NCBI GenBank assembly: GCA_937907035.1
Contig: CALCTX010000238.1
Span: forward strand, 1-9,644
From: an uncultured Selenomonadales bacterium
GTDB taxonomy: Bacteria; Bacillota_C; Negativicutes; Selenomonadales; Selenomonadaceae
Reading direction: 5' to 3'
DNA: 9,644 bases
Shown: positions 1-6,742 of the stretch, one piece after another
Numbering within the stretch: the stretch's first letter is position 1
Layout of the letters: each line of letters opens with the position of its first letter
Notes under the pieces: generated by a model
Told to the model about the DNA's origin: nothing
What the model saw: only the letters and a program-made list of their open reading frames with translations
Databases searched by the model: none
Translations under genes and position numbers: made by a program

Positions 1-27
1 TAGTTTTTGAAACATTAACCAAATTGT

Positions 28-53
28 GGGGGCGGTCAGAGCCCCCTTTTTTT
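28..53 (+). terminator. Intrinsic terminator immediately upstream of hypA
   Basis: A perfect 6-bp GC stem (GGGGGC at 28-33, GCCCCC at 41-46) with a 7-base loop is followed by seven T residues (47-53). This is a classic Rho-independent terminator. It ends whatever transcript enters from the left. The hypA ribosome binding site begins only three bases after the T-run, leaving no room for a separate promoter between them. The hyp operon must therefore be transcribed by read-through, or the hairpin acts as an attenuator. The first 27 bases of the window show no gene or promoter I can support. Confidence 0.85.
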
Positions 54-55
54 AT

Positions 56-63
56 GGAGGGAG
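56..63 (+). promoter_or_regulatory. hypA ribosome binding site that decides the TTG start
   Basis: GGAGGGAG lies 5 bases before the TTG at 69 and is the only strong Shine-Dalgarno match near the 5' end of the hypA frame. It rules out the in-frame ATG at 55, which overlaps the site itself, and the in-frame TTG at 24, which lies before the terminator. It fits translation from 69, which gives the family's conserved Met-His start. Confidence 0.75.
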
Positions 64-68
64 CTTTT

Positions 69-404
69 TTGCATGAAATGTCAATAGCGGAAGGAATATT
101 GGATATAGTAATGCAGGAGGCGGCAAAGAGCGGCGGAACCGATGTCAAAGAGATTGGTATTTTGCTTGGCGAGCTGTCCGGTGTGGAAACAGAAGCATTG
201 TCTTTTTGTTGGGAATCAATTGCCAGGGGGACTGCCGCTGCCGGAGCAAAGTTAAAAATAAAACGTGTTCCGCTTACCGGGCGTTGTTATAGTTGCGGCA
301 ATGAGCAGCTGATACGAAATTATAATTTTGTCTGCCAATGTGGAGGTCAGCTGGAGGTAGTAAAGGGGCGGGAGCTTCAGGTCGAATATTTGGAGGTTGA
401 TTAG
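69..404 (+). CDS. hypA: Hydrogenase nickel incorporation protein HypA
   Basis: HypA is the cytosolic nickel metallochaperone that, with HypB, delivers Ni to the large subunit of [NiFe] hydrogenase. The TTG start at 69 gives 111 residues, normal for the family, and an N-terminus of Met-His-Glu-Met-Ser. His2 is the known nickel ligand of HypA, which supports this start over longer frames. The zinc-site cysteines are Cys73 and Cys76 (CxxC), then Cys89 and Cys91. The second pair is CxC rather than the usual CxxC, as if one residue were missing. The C-terminus (GREL, then VEYLEVD) is typical. The gene ends at 404 and hypB begins at 405, so the two are probably translationally coupled. It is the first gene of the seven-gene maturation operon. 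Identity is clear; only the altered zinc motif is unusual. Confidence 0.95.
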   Translation: MHEMSIAEGILDIVMQEAAKSGGTDVKEIGILLGELSGVETEALSFCWESIARGTAAAGAKLKIKRVPLTGRCYSCGNEQLIRNYNFVCQCGGQLEVVKGRELQVEYLEVD

Positions 405-1067
405 GTGGAAATCTCAGTAATGCAGGATATTTTAGGAAGAAATGATGCCGTAGCAGCCAAAACCCGCCAGTTATTGCTGGATAATAATATATTGGCTTTG
501 AATTTGCTCGGTTCCCCGGGAGAGGGAAAAACTACGCTGTTAGAAAAAACTTTGGCATTGTTGAAAACGGATTTGCGGATCGCTGTAATAGAGGGAGATC
601 TGTTTACCCGGAAAGACGCAGATCGTATTGAAAAATTGGGAATCCCTGTTATACAGGTAAATACATCAGGCGGGTGTCATCTTGATGCGGTTATGGTGGC
701 CGAGGCCGTTGCGGCCTTTGATTTGAAGCAATTGGACCTGCTTATTATTGAGAATGTCGGCAATCTTGTCTGTCCTGCTGAGTTTGAGCTTGGCGAGTCA
801 GTCCGGGCTACGGTTTTGAGTGTTACTGAAGGAGACGATAAGCCACTGAAGTATCCGTTGATCTTTAAAGAGACGGATATTACTGTGATCAGTAAAACAG
901 ATTTATTGCCGTTTACTAATTTTAATCTGGACGGAGCAGTTGATGATCTGAGCAAACTTAATCCAACCGGGAAGGTATTGCCGGTTTCGGCAATAAACGG
1001 TGAAGGCTTGCAGGAGTGGGCTGATTGGTTGCGGAATAAAGTTGCGGCGTTGAAAGAAGGAAAATGA
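405..1067 (+). CDS. hypB: Hydrogenase nickel insertion GTPase HypB
   Basis: HypB is a SIMIBI-class GTPase that works with HypA in GTP-dependent nickel insertion into the hydrogenase precursor. The GTG start at 405 abuts the hypA stop, with GGAGG at 392-396 as ribosome binding site. The 220-residue protein has a Walker A loop at residues 36-43 (GSPGEGKT), the switch aspartate region near Asp65, and the G-domain metal-binding Cys91-His92 with Cys123, equivalent to the Cys/His/Cys site of E. coli HypB. The guanine-specificity motif is Ser-Lys-Thr-Asp at 163-166 instead of Asn-Lys-x-Asp. It lacks both the N-terminal CxxCGC high-affinity nickel motif and a histidine-rich nickel-storage stretch, so it is a minimal HypB. 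The stop overlaps the ATG of the next gene. Confidence 0.95.
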   Translation: MEISVMQDILGRNDAVAAKTRQLLLDNNILALNLLGSPGEGKTTLLEKTLALLKTDLRIAVIEGDLFTRKDADRIEKLGIPVIQVNTSGGCHLDAVMVAEAVAAFDLKQLDLLIIENVGNLVCPAEFELGESVRATVLSVTEGDDKPLKYPLIFKETDITVISKTDLLPFTNFNLDGAVDDLSKLNPTGKVLPVSAINGEGLQEWADWLRNKVAALKEGK

Positions 1068-1540
1068 TGATGCCACGGATTATCGTGCTGGGGATCGGTA
1101 ATATTGTTTTGGGCGACGAAGGTTTTGGTGTCCGGGCAATGGAGCAGGTGCGTGATTCAGCAGAGTATGGTGATAATATAGAATTTATTGATGGCGGAAC
1201 ATTAGGCATGGAGCTCTTGCCTTTTATTACCGGTACGGATCGTTTATTGATCCTGGATGCTGTCAAAGGGGATGGCGGAGCCGGTAAAGTGTATTGTTTT
1301 CGCGGAGATGAAGTGGATGCGCATTTTGCTGATAAATTATCGGCTCATGAAATAGGGATCCAGGATGTGCTTACGGTTTTGAAGCTTACGGGACAGGAAA
1401 TTCCTGAAGTCGTTGTGATCGGAGCCGAACCGTTTGTTATGGAGGCAGGATTGGACCTGTCAGTTGGAATGACGGCGGTTTTGCCAACAGTCTGCAGAAT
1501 GGCAAGAGAAGAAATACTTAATTGGTGTAAGGAGAGTTGA
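1064..1540 (+). CDS. [NiFe] hydrogenase maturation protease (HyaD/HybD family)
   Basis: This endopeptidase removes the C-terminal extension of the hydrogenase large subunit after nickel is inserted. The N-terminal GIGN..LGDEGFG motif (residues 10-22) is the family signature. Glu19, Asp65 (LLILDAV) and His95 (LSAHEIGIQDVL) match the three nickel-sensing ligands of HybD. The LSAHEIGIQDVL segment and the late GAEP region resemble HyaD/HybD/HupD, which serve group 1 uptake hydrogenases, more than HycI. Three consecutive ATG codons (1064, 1067, 1070) are possible starts. AGAAGGA at 1055-1061 is best spaced for 1067 or 1070, while 1064 gives an ATGA overlap with the hypB stop. Length is 156-158 residues, normal. 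It lies inside the hyp operon between hypB and hypF, an uncommon place for this gene. No subtype symbol is assigned because the partner hydrogenase is not visible. Confidence 0.92.
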   Translation: MMMPRIIVLGIGNIVLGDEGFGVRAMEQVRDSAEYGDNIEFIDGGTLGMELLPFITGTDRLLILDAVKGDGGAGKVYCFRGDEVDAHFADKLSAHEIGIQDVLTVLKLTGQEIPEVVVIGAEPFVMEAGLDLSVGMTAVLPTVCRMAREEILNWCKES

Positions 1541-1545
1541 CGGAA

Positions 1546-3828
1546 ATGGAGCGGGAAAGATGGCACATCAGAGTACAAGGCATAGTACAGGGTGTTGGCT
1601 TTCGCCCGTTTGTTTTTCGTTTGGCTGTTAAGTTTAAGCTTTGCGGGTGGGTAAAAAATGATGCTGAAGGAGTTTTGATAGAAGCAGAAGGAGAACAGTG
1701 TCATTTACAAGATTTTTTTCGGTCGCTGCAAGAAGAAATTCCCCCTGCTGCACATATTACCGCAGTTTCTTGCCAGATAGTTCCGGTTCGGAATGAGGAA
1801 AAGTTTATTATTGCCGGGTCAGATATCAGTTCACATAAGGATACGTTGATATCGGCCGATATAGCAATATGTCAGAACTGCCGGGAGGAAATTCTGTCGA
1901 AACGTGACCGGCGGTGTGGTTACCCGTTTACGAATTGTACGGATTGCGGACCGCGATACACGATTACAATGGGGGCTCCGTATGATCGCGAACGAACTTC
2001 AATGAGAGTTTTTAAGATGTGTGAGGCATGTGAGCGGGAATATAATGATCCGGCTGACAGACGGTTTCACGCGCAACCGAATGCCTGCCCGGATTGCGGA
2101 CCACGATTGTTATTTCGGAAAGCCGGGAGTACTGAAGCAGATGCCAGTGTGTCAGACGATGTGGCGGTTACGAGAGCAAGAGAGGTCGTAAAGCAAGGAT
2201 TGATCCTGGCAGTTAAAGGGATAGGCGGATTTCATCTGGCTGTCAATGCGACTGATGAGCAGGCTGCTGTCAGGCTGAGATCACGAAAATCCCGGGAGAA
2301 GAAACCTTTTGCCGTGATGGCCGGTAGTATTGAGCGGATACGGCAATTTGCGGAAGTGTCAGAGGAAGAAGAGAAATTATTAACATCATCGGCGGCGCCT
2401 ATAGTCTTATTGCGGAAGAAACAGAAGGATTATGATCTGGCACCGTCAATAGCGCCTGATAATGCGTTTGTTGGAGTAATGCTGCCTTATGCACCGTTGC
2501 ATGTACTGCTGATAAAGCCGTCTGACGTATGGGTAATGACGAGCGGAAATGCTTCCGGGGAGCCGCAGATAGCGGATAATTGGGAAGCTGAACAGAAATT
2601 GGCAAAAATTGCAGATGCGTTTTTGTTTCATAACCGTGATATTATCAATCGGATTGATGATTCTGTTATGTATTATCGGGAGGAACAGCAGGTTGTTCGG
2701 CGAGGCCGGGGGTTAGCACCGGTTCCGGTTCCGGTTGGCGATGGAGAAGAACTGTTGGCTGGCGGAGCAGAGAAAAAAAGTGCTTTTTGTTATGTTCGGG
2801 AAGGACAGGCGTTTCTTTCCGAGTATTTGGGTGATTTAAAAAACAAGGCTGTTTATGATGATTATCGGGTCAAACTGCTTCGGTATCAGGAACTGTTTTC
2901 GTTTGCGCCTGAATGCCTGGTATGCGATCTGCATCCTGATTATTTTTCAACCCGGCTTATGACAGCGCTGGCAAAGGAAAAGAATCTGCCGCTTTTTAAG
3001 GTGCAGCATCATAAGGCACATATTGCTTCGGTACTGGCAGAGCATGAGGAGAACAATCCGGTTATCGGGCTGGCTTTTGATGGTACTGGGTATGGTGAAG
3101 ACGGAAATGTTTGGGGCGGCGAATTTTTTGTCGGTTCAATAGCTGACCTGGTACGGCAGGCCCATTTTAAATATTTCCCTCTGCCCGGTGGCGAAAAAAC
3201 AGCGGCAGAACCTTGGCGGTTAGCATTGTGGGTATTGCATGGCTTATATAAAGATGAATTGCCTGAAAAACGCCCGGATTTTGCGGAATATTATCGGAAT
3301 GGCGGAAAGCTGCTGACGGAAGCTGTTGAAAAGGGGGTAAATGCCCCGCTTTCTTCAAGTGTCGGCCGGTTGTTTGATGCAGCAGCGGCTTTGTTAGGTA
3401 TTACTTATGTCAATACTTATGAGGGGGAAGCAGCGTGCGCTTTGGAACAGGCGGCATTAAAGGCGGACAGGCTGGAAACGCTTTCCTATGAGATATATGA
3501 AAAAGATGATATGATAGAAATAGATTTTGTACCGGCACTGCAGGAGTTGGCAAGGCGATTTGACGGGACTAATGCTGAAACTTTGGCGTCAGCCTTTCAT
3601 AACGCAGTTGCTATGGCTTCAGTTGAGGTGATAAATCTGTTGCGTGATAAATTTGCAATTAAAAAGGTTGCCGTATCGGGTGGAGTTTTTCAAAATCGCT
3701 TATTGGCAGAGTTTTTAACTGACAGATTGCCAGGATATACAGTATTGAAAAATAAGGCAGTTCCGGCCAATGATGGCGGGATAGCTTATGGACAGGCAGC
3801 AATCGTATTGCGGAGAAGAAGAGGTTGA
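1546..3828 (+). CDS. hypF: Carbamoyltransferase HypF
   Basis: HypF uses carbamoyl phosphate and ATP to transfer a carbamoyl group to the C-terminal cysteine of HypE, the first step of cyanide ligand synthesis. From the ATG at 1546 it has 760 residues, normal for the family. Domains in order: an acylphosphatase-like domain (about 1-95, with VQGIVQGVGFRPF, Arg20 and Asn38); a zinc-finger region (about 105-190) with paired CxxC motifs including CQNC, CTDC, CEAC and CPDC; a YrdC-like nucleotide-binding domain (about 195-385); and a Kae1-like carbamoyltransferase domain with the metal-binding H-x3-H as HHKAH at 488-492 and a late NDGGIAYGQ motif. An alternative TTG at 1537 would overlap the protease stop, but AAGGAG at 1529-1534 is too close to it and suits 1546 better. 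The gene ends four bases before hypC. Confidence 0.95.
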   Translation: MERERWHIRVQGIVQGVGFRPFVFRLAVKFKLCGWVKNDAEGVLIEAEGEQCHLQDFFRSLQEEIPPAAHITAVSCQIVPVRNEEKFIIAGSDISSHKDTLISADIAICQNCREEILSKRDRRCGYPFTNCTDCGPRYTITMGAPYDRERTSMRVFKMCEACEREYNDPADRRFHAQPNACPDCGPRLLFRKAGSTEADASVSDDVAVTRAREVVKQGLILAVKGIGGFHLAVNATDEQAAVRLRSRKSREKKPFAVMAGSIERIRQFAEVSEEEEKLLTSSAAPIVLLRKKQKDYDLAPSIAPDNAFVGVMLPYAPLHVLLIKPSDVWVMTSGNASGEPQIADNWEAEQKLAKIADAFLFHNRDIINRIDDSVMYYREEQQVVRRGRGLAPVPVPVGDGEELLAGGAEKKSAFCYVREGQAFLSEYLGDLKNKAVYDDYRVKLLRYQELFSFAPECLVCDLHPDYFSTRLMTALAKEKNLPLFKVQHHKAHIASVLAEHEENNPVIGLAFDGTGYGEDGNVWGGEFFVGSIADLVRQAHFKYFPLPGGEKTAAEPWRLALWVLHGLYKDELPEKRPDFAEYYRNGGKLLTEAVEKGVNAPLSSSVGRLFDAAAALLGITYVNTYEGEAACALEQAALKADRLETLSYEIYEKDDMIEIDFVPALQELARRFDGTNAETLASAFHNAVAMASVEVINLLRDKFAIKKVAVSGGVFQNRLLAEFLTDRLPGYTVLKNKAVPANDGGIAYGQAAIVLRRRRG

Positions 3829-3832
3829 TGGT

Positions 3833-4066
3833 ATGTGTTTGGCAGTTCCGGCCAAAATAATCGAGATAACAGATAGTTTGGCAACGGTAGAGATACGTGG
3901 CGTCAGGCGCCAGGTCAGTTTAATGTTGTTGAGCGGGGCAAAAGCCGGCGATTATGTATTGGTGCATGCAGGGTTTGCAATGCAGAAGATAGATCAGCAG
4001 GCAGCGGAGGAAGCCGATGCTCTTTGGCGGGAAATGGCTGGCGGAGAAAGGACTGTCACGCTATGA
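3833..4066 (+). CDS. hypC: Hydrogenase assembly chaperone HypC
   Basis: HypC is a small HypC/HybG/HupF-family chaperone. It carries the Fe(CN)2CO unit with HypD and delivers it to the large subunit. The start at 3833 gives Met-Cys-Leu-Ala-Val-Pro; Cys2 is the essential iron-binding and precursor-binding residue, so the start is secure although the frame is open further upstream. Its 77 residues are normal length for the family, and it keeps the central GVRRQVSL and the GDYVLVHAGFA segment. An AGAGG sequence about 8 bases upstream serves as ribosome binding site. The last four bases form an ATGA overlap with the hypD start, which fits coupled synthesis of HypC and its partner HypD. Confidence 0.96.
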   Translation: MCLAVPAKIIEITDSLATVEIRGVRRQVSLMLLSGAKAGDYVLVHAGFAMQKIDQQAAEEADALWREMAGGERTVTL

Positions 4067-5166
4067 CTAAGGATGAAGAACGTCAGCAGGCTGAGTGGTT
4101 GGTTGCTGAAATAAAACGATATTTACAGCCGTTTCAACGCAAGTTTCGTTTTATGGAAGTTTGCGGGACACATACGGTAGCAATTTTTCGGTCAGGGATA
4201 CGGCAGCTTTTACCGGACAATGTGGAACTTATTTCCGGACCGGGGTGCCCGGTGTGTGTGACGCCGGATATATATATTGACAAAGCTGTCGCTTATGCAA
4301 AGAGACCGGAAATAATAATCGCTACATTCGGCGATATGCTTAAGGTTCCGGGAAGCAGATCGAGTTTGGCGGAAGAAGCTGCTTCCGGAGCTGATATACG
4401 GGTAATATATTCGCCTTTGGACAGTTTGCAGTTAGCAATTGATAATCCGGACAAACTCGTCGTATTTTTGGCAGTGGGTTTTGAAACAACGGCACCGACT
4501 GAAGCAGCAGCAATAGCCATGGCAAAAAAACAGCAGGTGAAGAATTTTTATGTTTTACCGGCGCTGAAGCTTGTTCCTCCGGCACTGGAGATGTTACTTT
4601 CAAATGCTGATCACCGGCCGGATGGTTTTTTGTTGCCGGGACATGTTGCTGTTATTACCGGAACAGAGGCGTTTAATTTTGTCGCTGAAAAATATAAGGT
4701 TCCGGGAGTGGTTGCCGGATTTGAGCCGTTGCAAATTTTGCGGGCGGTTTATGAACTGGCCCGGATGGTTAGTGGCGGCAATGCAGAAATCGTTAATGCT
4801 TATCCGGATGTAGTAAGAAAAGACGGCAATCCGCAGGCTAAAGCATTGGTACAGGAAGTTTTTTCCAAGACAGCGGCAGAATGGCGCGGTCTTGGTATGT
4901 TAGCAGAATCCGGGCTGAGTCTTTCTGCTGATTATAAGGAATATGATATTGAGGAAAAATTGCCGGTCAAAGTTTCCGCACTGCCGAAAAAGTCGGCTTG
5001 CCGATGCGGTGATGTTTTACAGGGAAGAATTTTGCCGACAGAATGTCCGTTGTTTGGTAAAGTATGTACACCTGAAACAGCAAAAGGGCCTTGTATGATA
5101 TCAGTAGAAGGCGTTTGTGCGGCATGGTTTAAGTATGGCGGAGGGAGATTCCGGTATGAACGGTGA
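4063..5166 (+). CDS. hypD: Hydrogenase formation protein HypD (Fe-S scaffold)
   Basis: HypD is the [4Fe-4S] scaffold on which, with HypC, the Fe(CN)2CO cofactor is assembled from cyanide supplied by HypE. The ATG at 4063 overlaps the hypC stop and gives 367 residues, typical length. Visible family motifs are CGTHT (Cys34), GPGCPVC (Cys62, Cys65) and GFETTAP in the middle. The C-terminal cysteine-rich segment has Cys313, Cys315, Cys328, Cys335, Cys344 and Cys352, which include the cluster ligands, with the conserved GPCM and GVCAAW motifs. GGAGAAAGGA at 4043-4052 is the ribosome binding site. The end overlaps hypE by 11 bases, so hypE translation probably depends on ribosomes finishing hypD. 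Nothing is missing or altered. Confidence 0.96.
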   Translation: MTKDEERQQAEWLVAEIKRYLQPFQRKFRFMEVCGTHTVAIFRSGIRQLLPDNVELISGPGCPVCVTPDIYIDKAVAYAKRPEIIIATFGDMLKVPGSRSSLAEEAASGADIRVIYSPLDSLQLAIDNPDKLVVFLAVGFETTAPTEAAAIAMAKKQQVKNFYVLPALKLVPPALEMLLSNADHRPDGFLLPGHVAVITGTEAFNFVAEKYKVPGVVAGFEPLQILRAVYELARMVSGGNAEIVNAYPDVVRKDGNPQAKALVQEVFSKTAAEWRGLGMLAESGLSLSADYKEYDIEEKLPVKVSALPKKSACRCGDVLQGRILPTECPLFGKVCTPETAKGPCMISVEGVCAAWFKYGGGRFRYER

Positions 5167-6163
5167 TAAGATTACGTTGGCACATGGCGCGGGGGGCAGA
5201 CTGTCACAGGAACTGACTGAACAGTTGATATTACCGGAACTGGGTAATAGTTTGCTGAATACCTTGCATGACGGAGCAGTGTTGAATATTGCCGGCGGAC
5301 GGGTGGCGTTTACAACTGATTCTTATGTGGTGAAGCCGTTGTTTTTCTCCGGTGGCAGTATCGGAAAACTGGCGGTTTGCGGAACCGTAAATGATCTGGC
5401 TGTGACAGGAGCCGAAGCTCGTTATTTATCATTGGGGTTTATTTTGGAAGAAGGACTGGAGCTGACAGTCCTTAAGCAAATTATTCATGATATTGCTTTG
5501 GCAGCTGCGGAAGCCGGGGTAAAGATCGTAACCGGCGATACGAAAGTTGTCGGTCATGGTGCGGCTGACGGGATATTTATCAATACGGCCGGAATAGGAG
5601 AGGTTATACCAAATGTTTCTTTGCAACCGGTTAATATAAAGCCGGGGATGGATATTATCCTTTCCGGAACGATCGGCGATCATGCGGCAACAGTAATGGC
5701 GGCACGACATGATCTCATTTTGCCACCGGAGATAAAGTCGGATTGTGCGCCGTTAAATGAGTTGACTAAAGCAATATTGACAGCAGCTCCGGATACGGCT
5801 GTTATGCGGGACCCGACACGCGGCGGACTGGCGGCTGTTCTTAATGAGTTAGCCGGACAGTCCGGAACCGGAATGTTGATCGAGGACGAAAAAATACCAA
5901 TCAAAGACGAAGTGCGTGGAGTTTGTGATATTTTAGGACTTGATCCGTTGTATTTGGCAAATGAGGGGAAATTAGTTGCAATAGTACCGGCAGAAAGAAC
6001 GGAGAATGTTTTGCGGATCATGCATGAGACAGTTTATGGCAAAGAGGCTTGTTGTATTGGAAAAGTTACATCTGTTTCCGGGGAAGTCGGTTTATTGACA
6101 GCACTGGGGTCAATTCGCTTGGTAGATATGCCGATGGGGAATATAGTGCCACGGATCTGCTGA
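5156..6163 (+). CDS. hypE: Carbamoyl dehydratase HypE
   Basis: HypE dehydrates the carbamoyl group placed on its C-terminal cysteine by HypF, using ATP, to give a thiocyanate that supplies the cyanide ligands of the hydrogenase iron. The ATG at 5156 has GGAGGG at 5140-5145 ten bases upstream and gives 335 residues. The protein has the PurM/AIRS-like fold motifs: LAHGAGGRLS at the N-terminus, FTTDSYVVKPLFFSGG, and GTVNDLAVTGAEARYLSLGF in the ATP-binding half, then MRDPTRGGL. It ends in Pro-Arg-Ile-Cys, so the essential terminal cysteine is present. It is the last gene of the maturation operon. No hairpin terminator follows; the next gene starts 83 bases later with its own possible promoter. 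Confidence 0.96.
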   Translation: MNGDKITLAHGAGGRLSQELTEQLILPELGNSLLNTLHDGAVLNIAGGRVAFTTDSYVVKPLFFSGGSIGKLAVCGTVNDLAVTGAEARYLSLGFILEEGLELTVLKQIIHDIALAAAEAGVKIVTGDTKVVGHGAADGIFINTAGIGEVIPNVSLQPVNIKPGMDIILSGTIGDHAATVMAARHDLILPPEIKSDCAPLNELTKAILTAAPDTAVMRDPTRGGLAAVLNELAGQSGTGMLIEDEKIPIKDEVRGVCDILGLDPLYLANEGKLVAIVPAERTENVLRIMHETVYGKEACCIGKVTSVSGEVGLLTALGSIRLVDMPMGNIVPRIC

Positions 6164-6171
6164 GAAAAATT

Positions 6172-6200
6172 TTGACGCAGGAAGAAAAAAATGGTTAAAT
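6172..6200 (+). promoter_or_regulatory. Possible sigma-A promoter for the small secreted protein gene
   Basis: TTGACG (6172-6177) and TTAAAT (6195-6200) are separated by 17 bases, matching five of six and four of six consensus positions. A start near 6207 would give a leader of about 40 bases before the GTG at 6247. Because no terminator separates hypE from this gene, read-through from the hyp operon is also possible. Confidence 0.45.
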
Positions 6201-6246
6201 AGATAGCAACGAAAAATAATTTTGGTAAAGGAAGAGAACATTTACG

Positions 6247-6648
6247 GTGCGTAAGATAGCAGTTAATGTCATTTGTTGTTTGATCTTGTTATTTAGCGGA
6301 ACGGTTGAAGCGGCATCATCATCTTGGTTGGATGATGCTGAACTGCAGTTCGTTGATGCGGTCGGTTCAACTGGTTATTACGTTGATATGAATTCGATCG
6401 CGATAACTAATCCGACAGAGGCATCAGTGAGGATAGCGATTATCCGGGCTGATGAAAATCGGATGTTTTTGTATCTGACAAAGTTTGATCGTAAATTGGA
6501 AACTTATCGGATAATGCATTCGGTGGTTTTGCAATATGATACAAAAGAAACTTTAAGTGTCAATGAACGGCCGATGGCACCGATAAAATATATGGCTAAT
6601 TCGCCAATGGCCAATGTTGTGGAGTATATTTACAATCCCCGTCCGTAA
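6247..6648 (+). CDS. Small secreted protein of unknown function
   Basis: This is a 133-residue protein that I do not recognise with confidence. Residues 1-22 look like a signal peptide: Arg-Lys at 2-3, a hydrophobic stretch including VICCLILLF, and a V-E-A cleavage motif before Ala23. The mature part of about 111 residues has no cysteines and begins SSSWLDD. It contains a VGSTGYYVDMNSI segment and alternating beta-like stretches, and ends in a VVEYIYNPRP motif. The YYVDMNSI pattern faintly recalls small surface-adhesin-E-like exported proteins, but this is only an impression. The GTG start has AAAGGAAGAG at 6227-6236, about 11 bases upstream. It could act in the periplasm or at the envelope. 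Nothing links it functionally to hydrogenase maturation except position, and it may have its own promoter. Confidence 0.75.
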   Translation: MRKIAVNVICCLILLFSGTVEAASSSWLDDAELQFVDAVGSTGYYVDMNSIAITNPTEASVRIAIIRADENRMFLYLTKFDRKLETYRIMHSVVLQYDTKETLSVNERPMAPIKYMANSPMANVVEYIYNPRP

Positions 6649-6664
6649 TTGTATCGATACAATT
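6647..6664 (+). promoter_or_regulatory. Perfect 18-bp palindrome, candidate operator
   Basis: AATTGTATCGATACAATT is an exact palindrome overlapping the stop codon of the secreted-protein gene. It has a central CpG, as in LacI-family operators, and can also be read as TTGTA-N4-TACAA, the layout of CRP/FNR-type half-sites. No T-run follows, so it is not a terminator itself. Its centre is about 65 bases upstream of the predicted start of the pyridoxal kinase transcript, which suits an activator site. Confidence 0.5.
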
Positions 6665-6675
6665 ATAAAAATATT

Positions 6676-6705
6676 AAGTCGTGCCTTGTCTGGGCACGAC
6701 TTTTT
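6676..6705 (+). terminator. Intrinsic terminator after the secreted-protein gene
   Basis: A 10-bp perfect stem (AAGTCGTGCC at 6676-6685, GGCACGACTT at 6693-6702) with a 7-base loop runs into TTTTT (6701-6705). It ends transcripts coming through the secreted-protein gene and any read-through from the hyp operon. Confidence 0.88.
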
Positions 6706-6714
6706 CGTTACAAT
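6686..6714 (+). promoter_or_regulatory. Likely promoter of the pyridoxal kinase gene, overlapping the terminator
   Basis: TTGTCT (6686-6691, in the terminator loop) and TACAAT (6709-6714) are 17 bases apart and match four and five of six consensus positions. The predicted start near 6721 gives a short leader containing AAGGAGG. No other promoter fits in the 37 bases between the terminator and the ATG. Confidence 0.5.
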
Positions 6715-6742
6715 AAAGCATACTTGCAAGGAGGGAATAATA

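Noticed and set aside
24..68. Longer hypA reading frame from TTG at 24 or ATG at 55
   Set aside because: It would run through the terminator and ribosome binding site. The TTG at 69 has the right spacing and gives the conserved Met-His start.
979..994. TTGCCG/CGGCAA hairpin inside hypB
   Set aside because: Only a 6-bp stem, no T-run, and inside well-conserved coding sequence; likely chance.
2719..2736. Three tandem CCGGTT hexamers in hypF
   Set aside because: They encode Pro-Val repeats in a linker between domains. A hexamer unit keeps the frame, so it is not a phase-variation switch, and three copies is too few to be notable.
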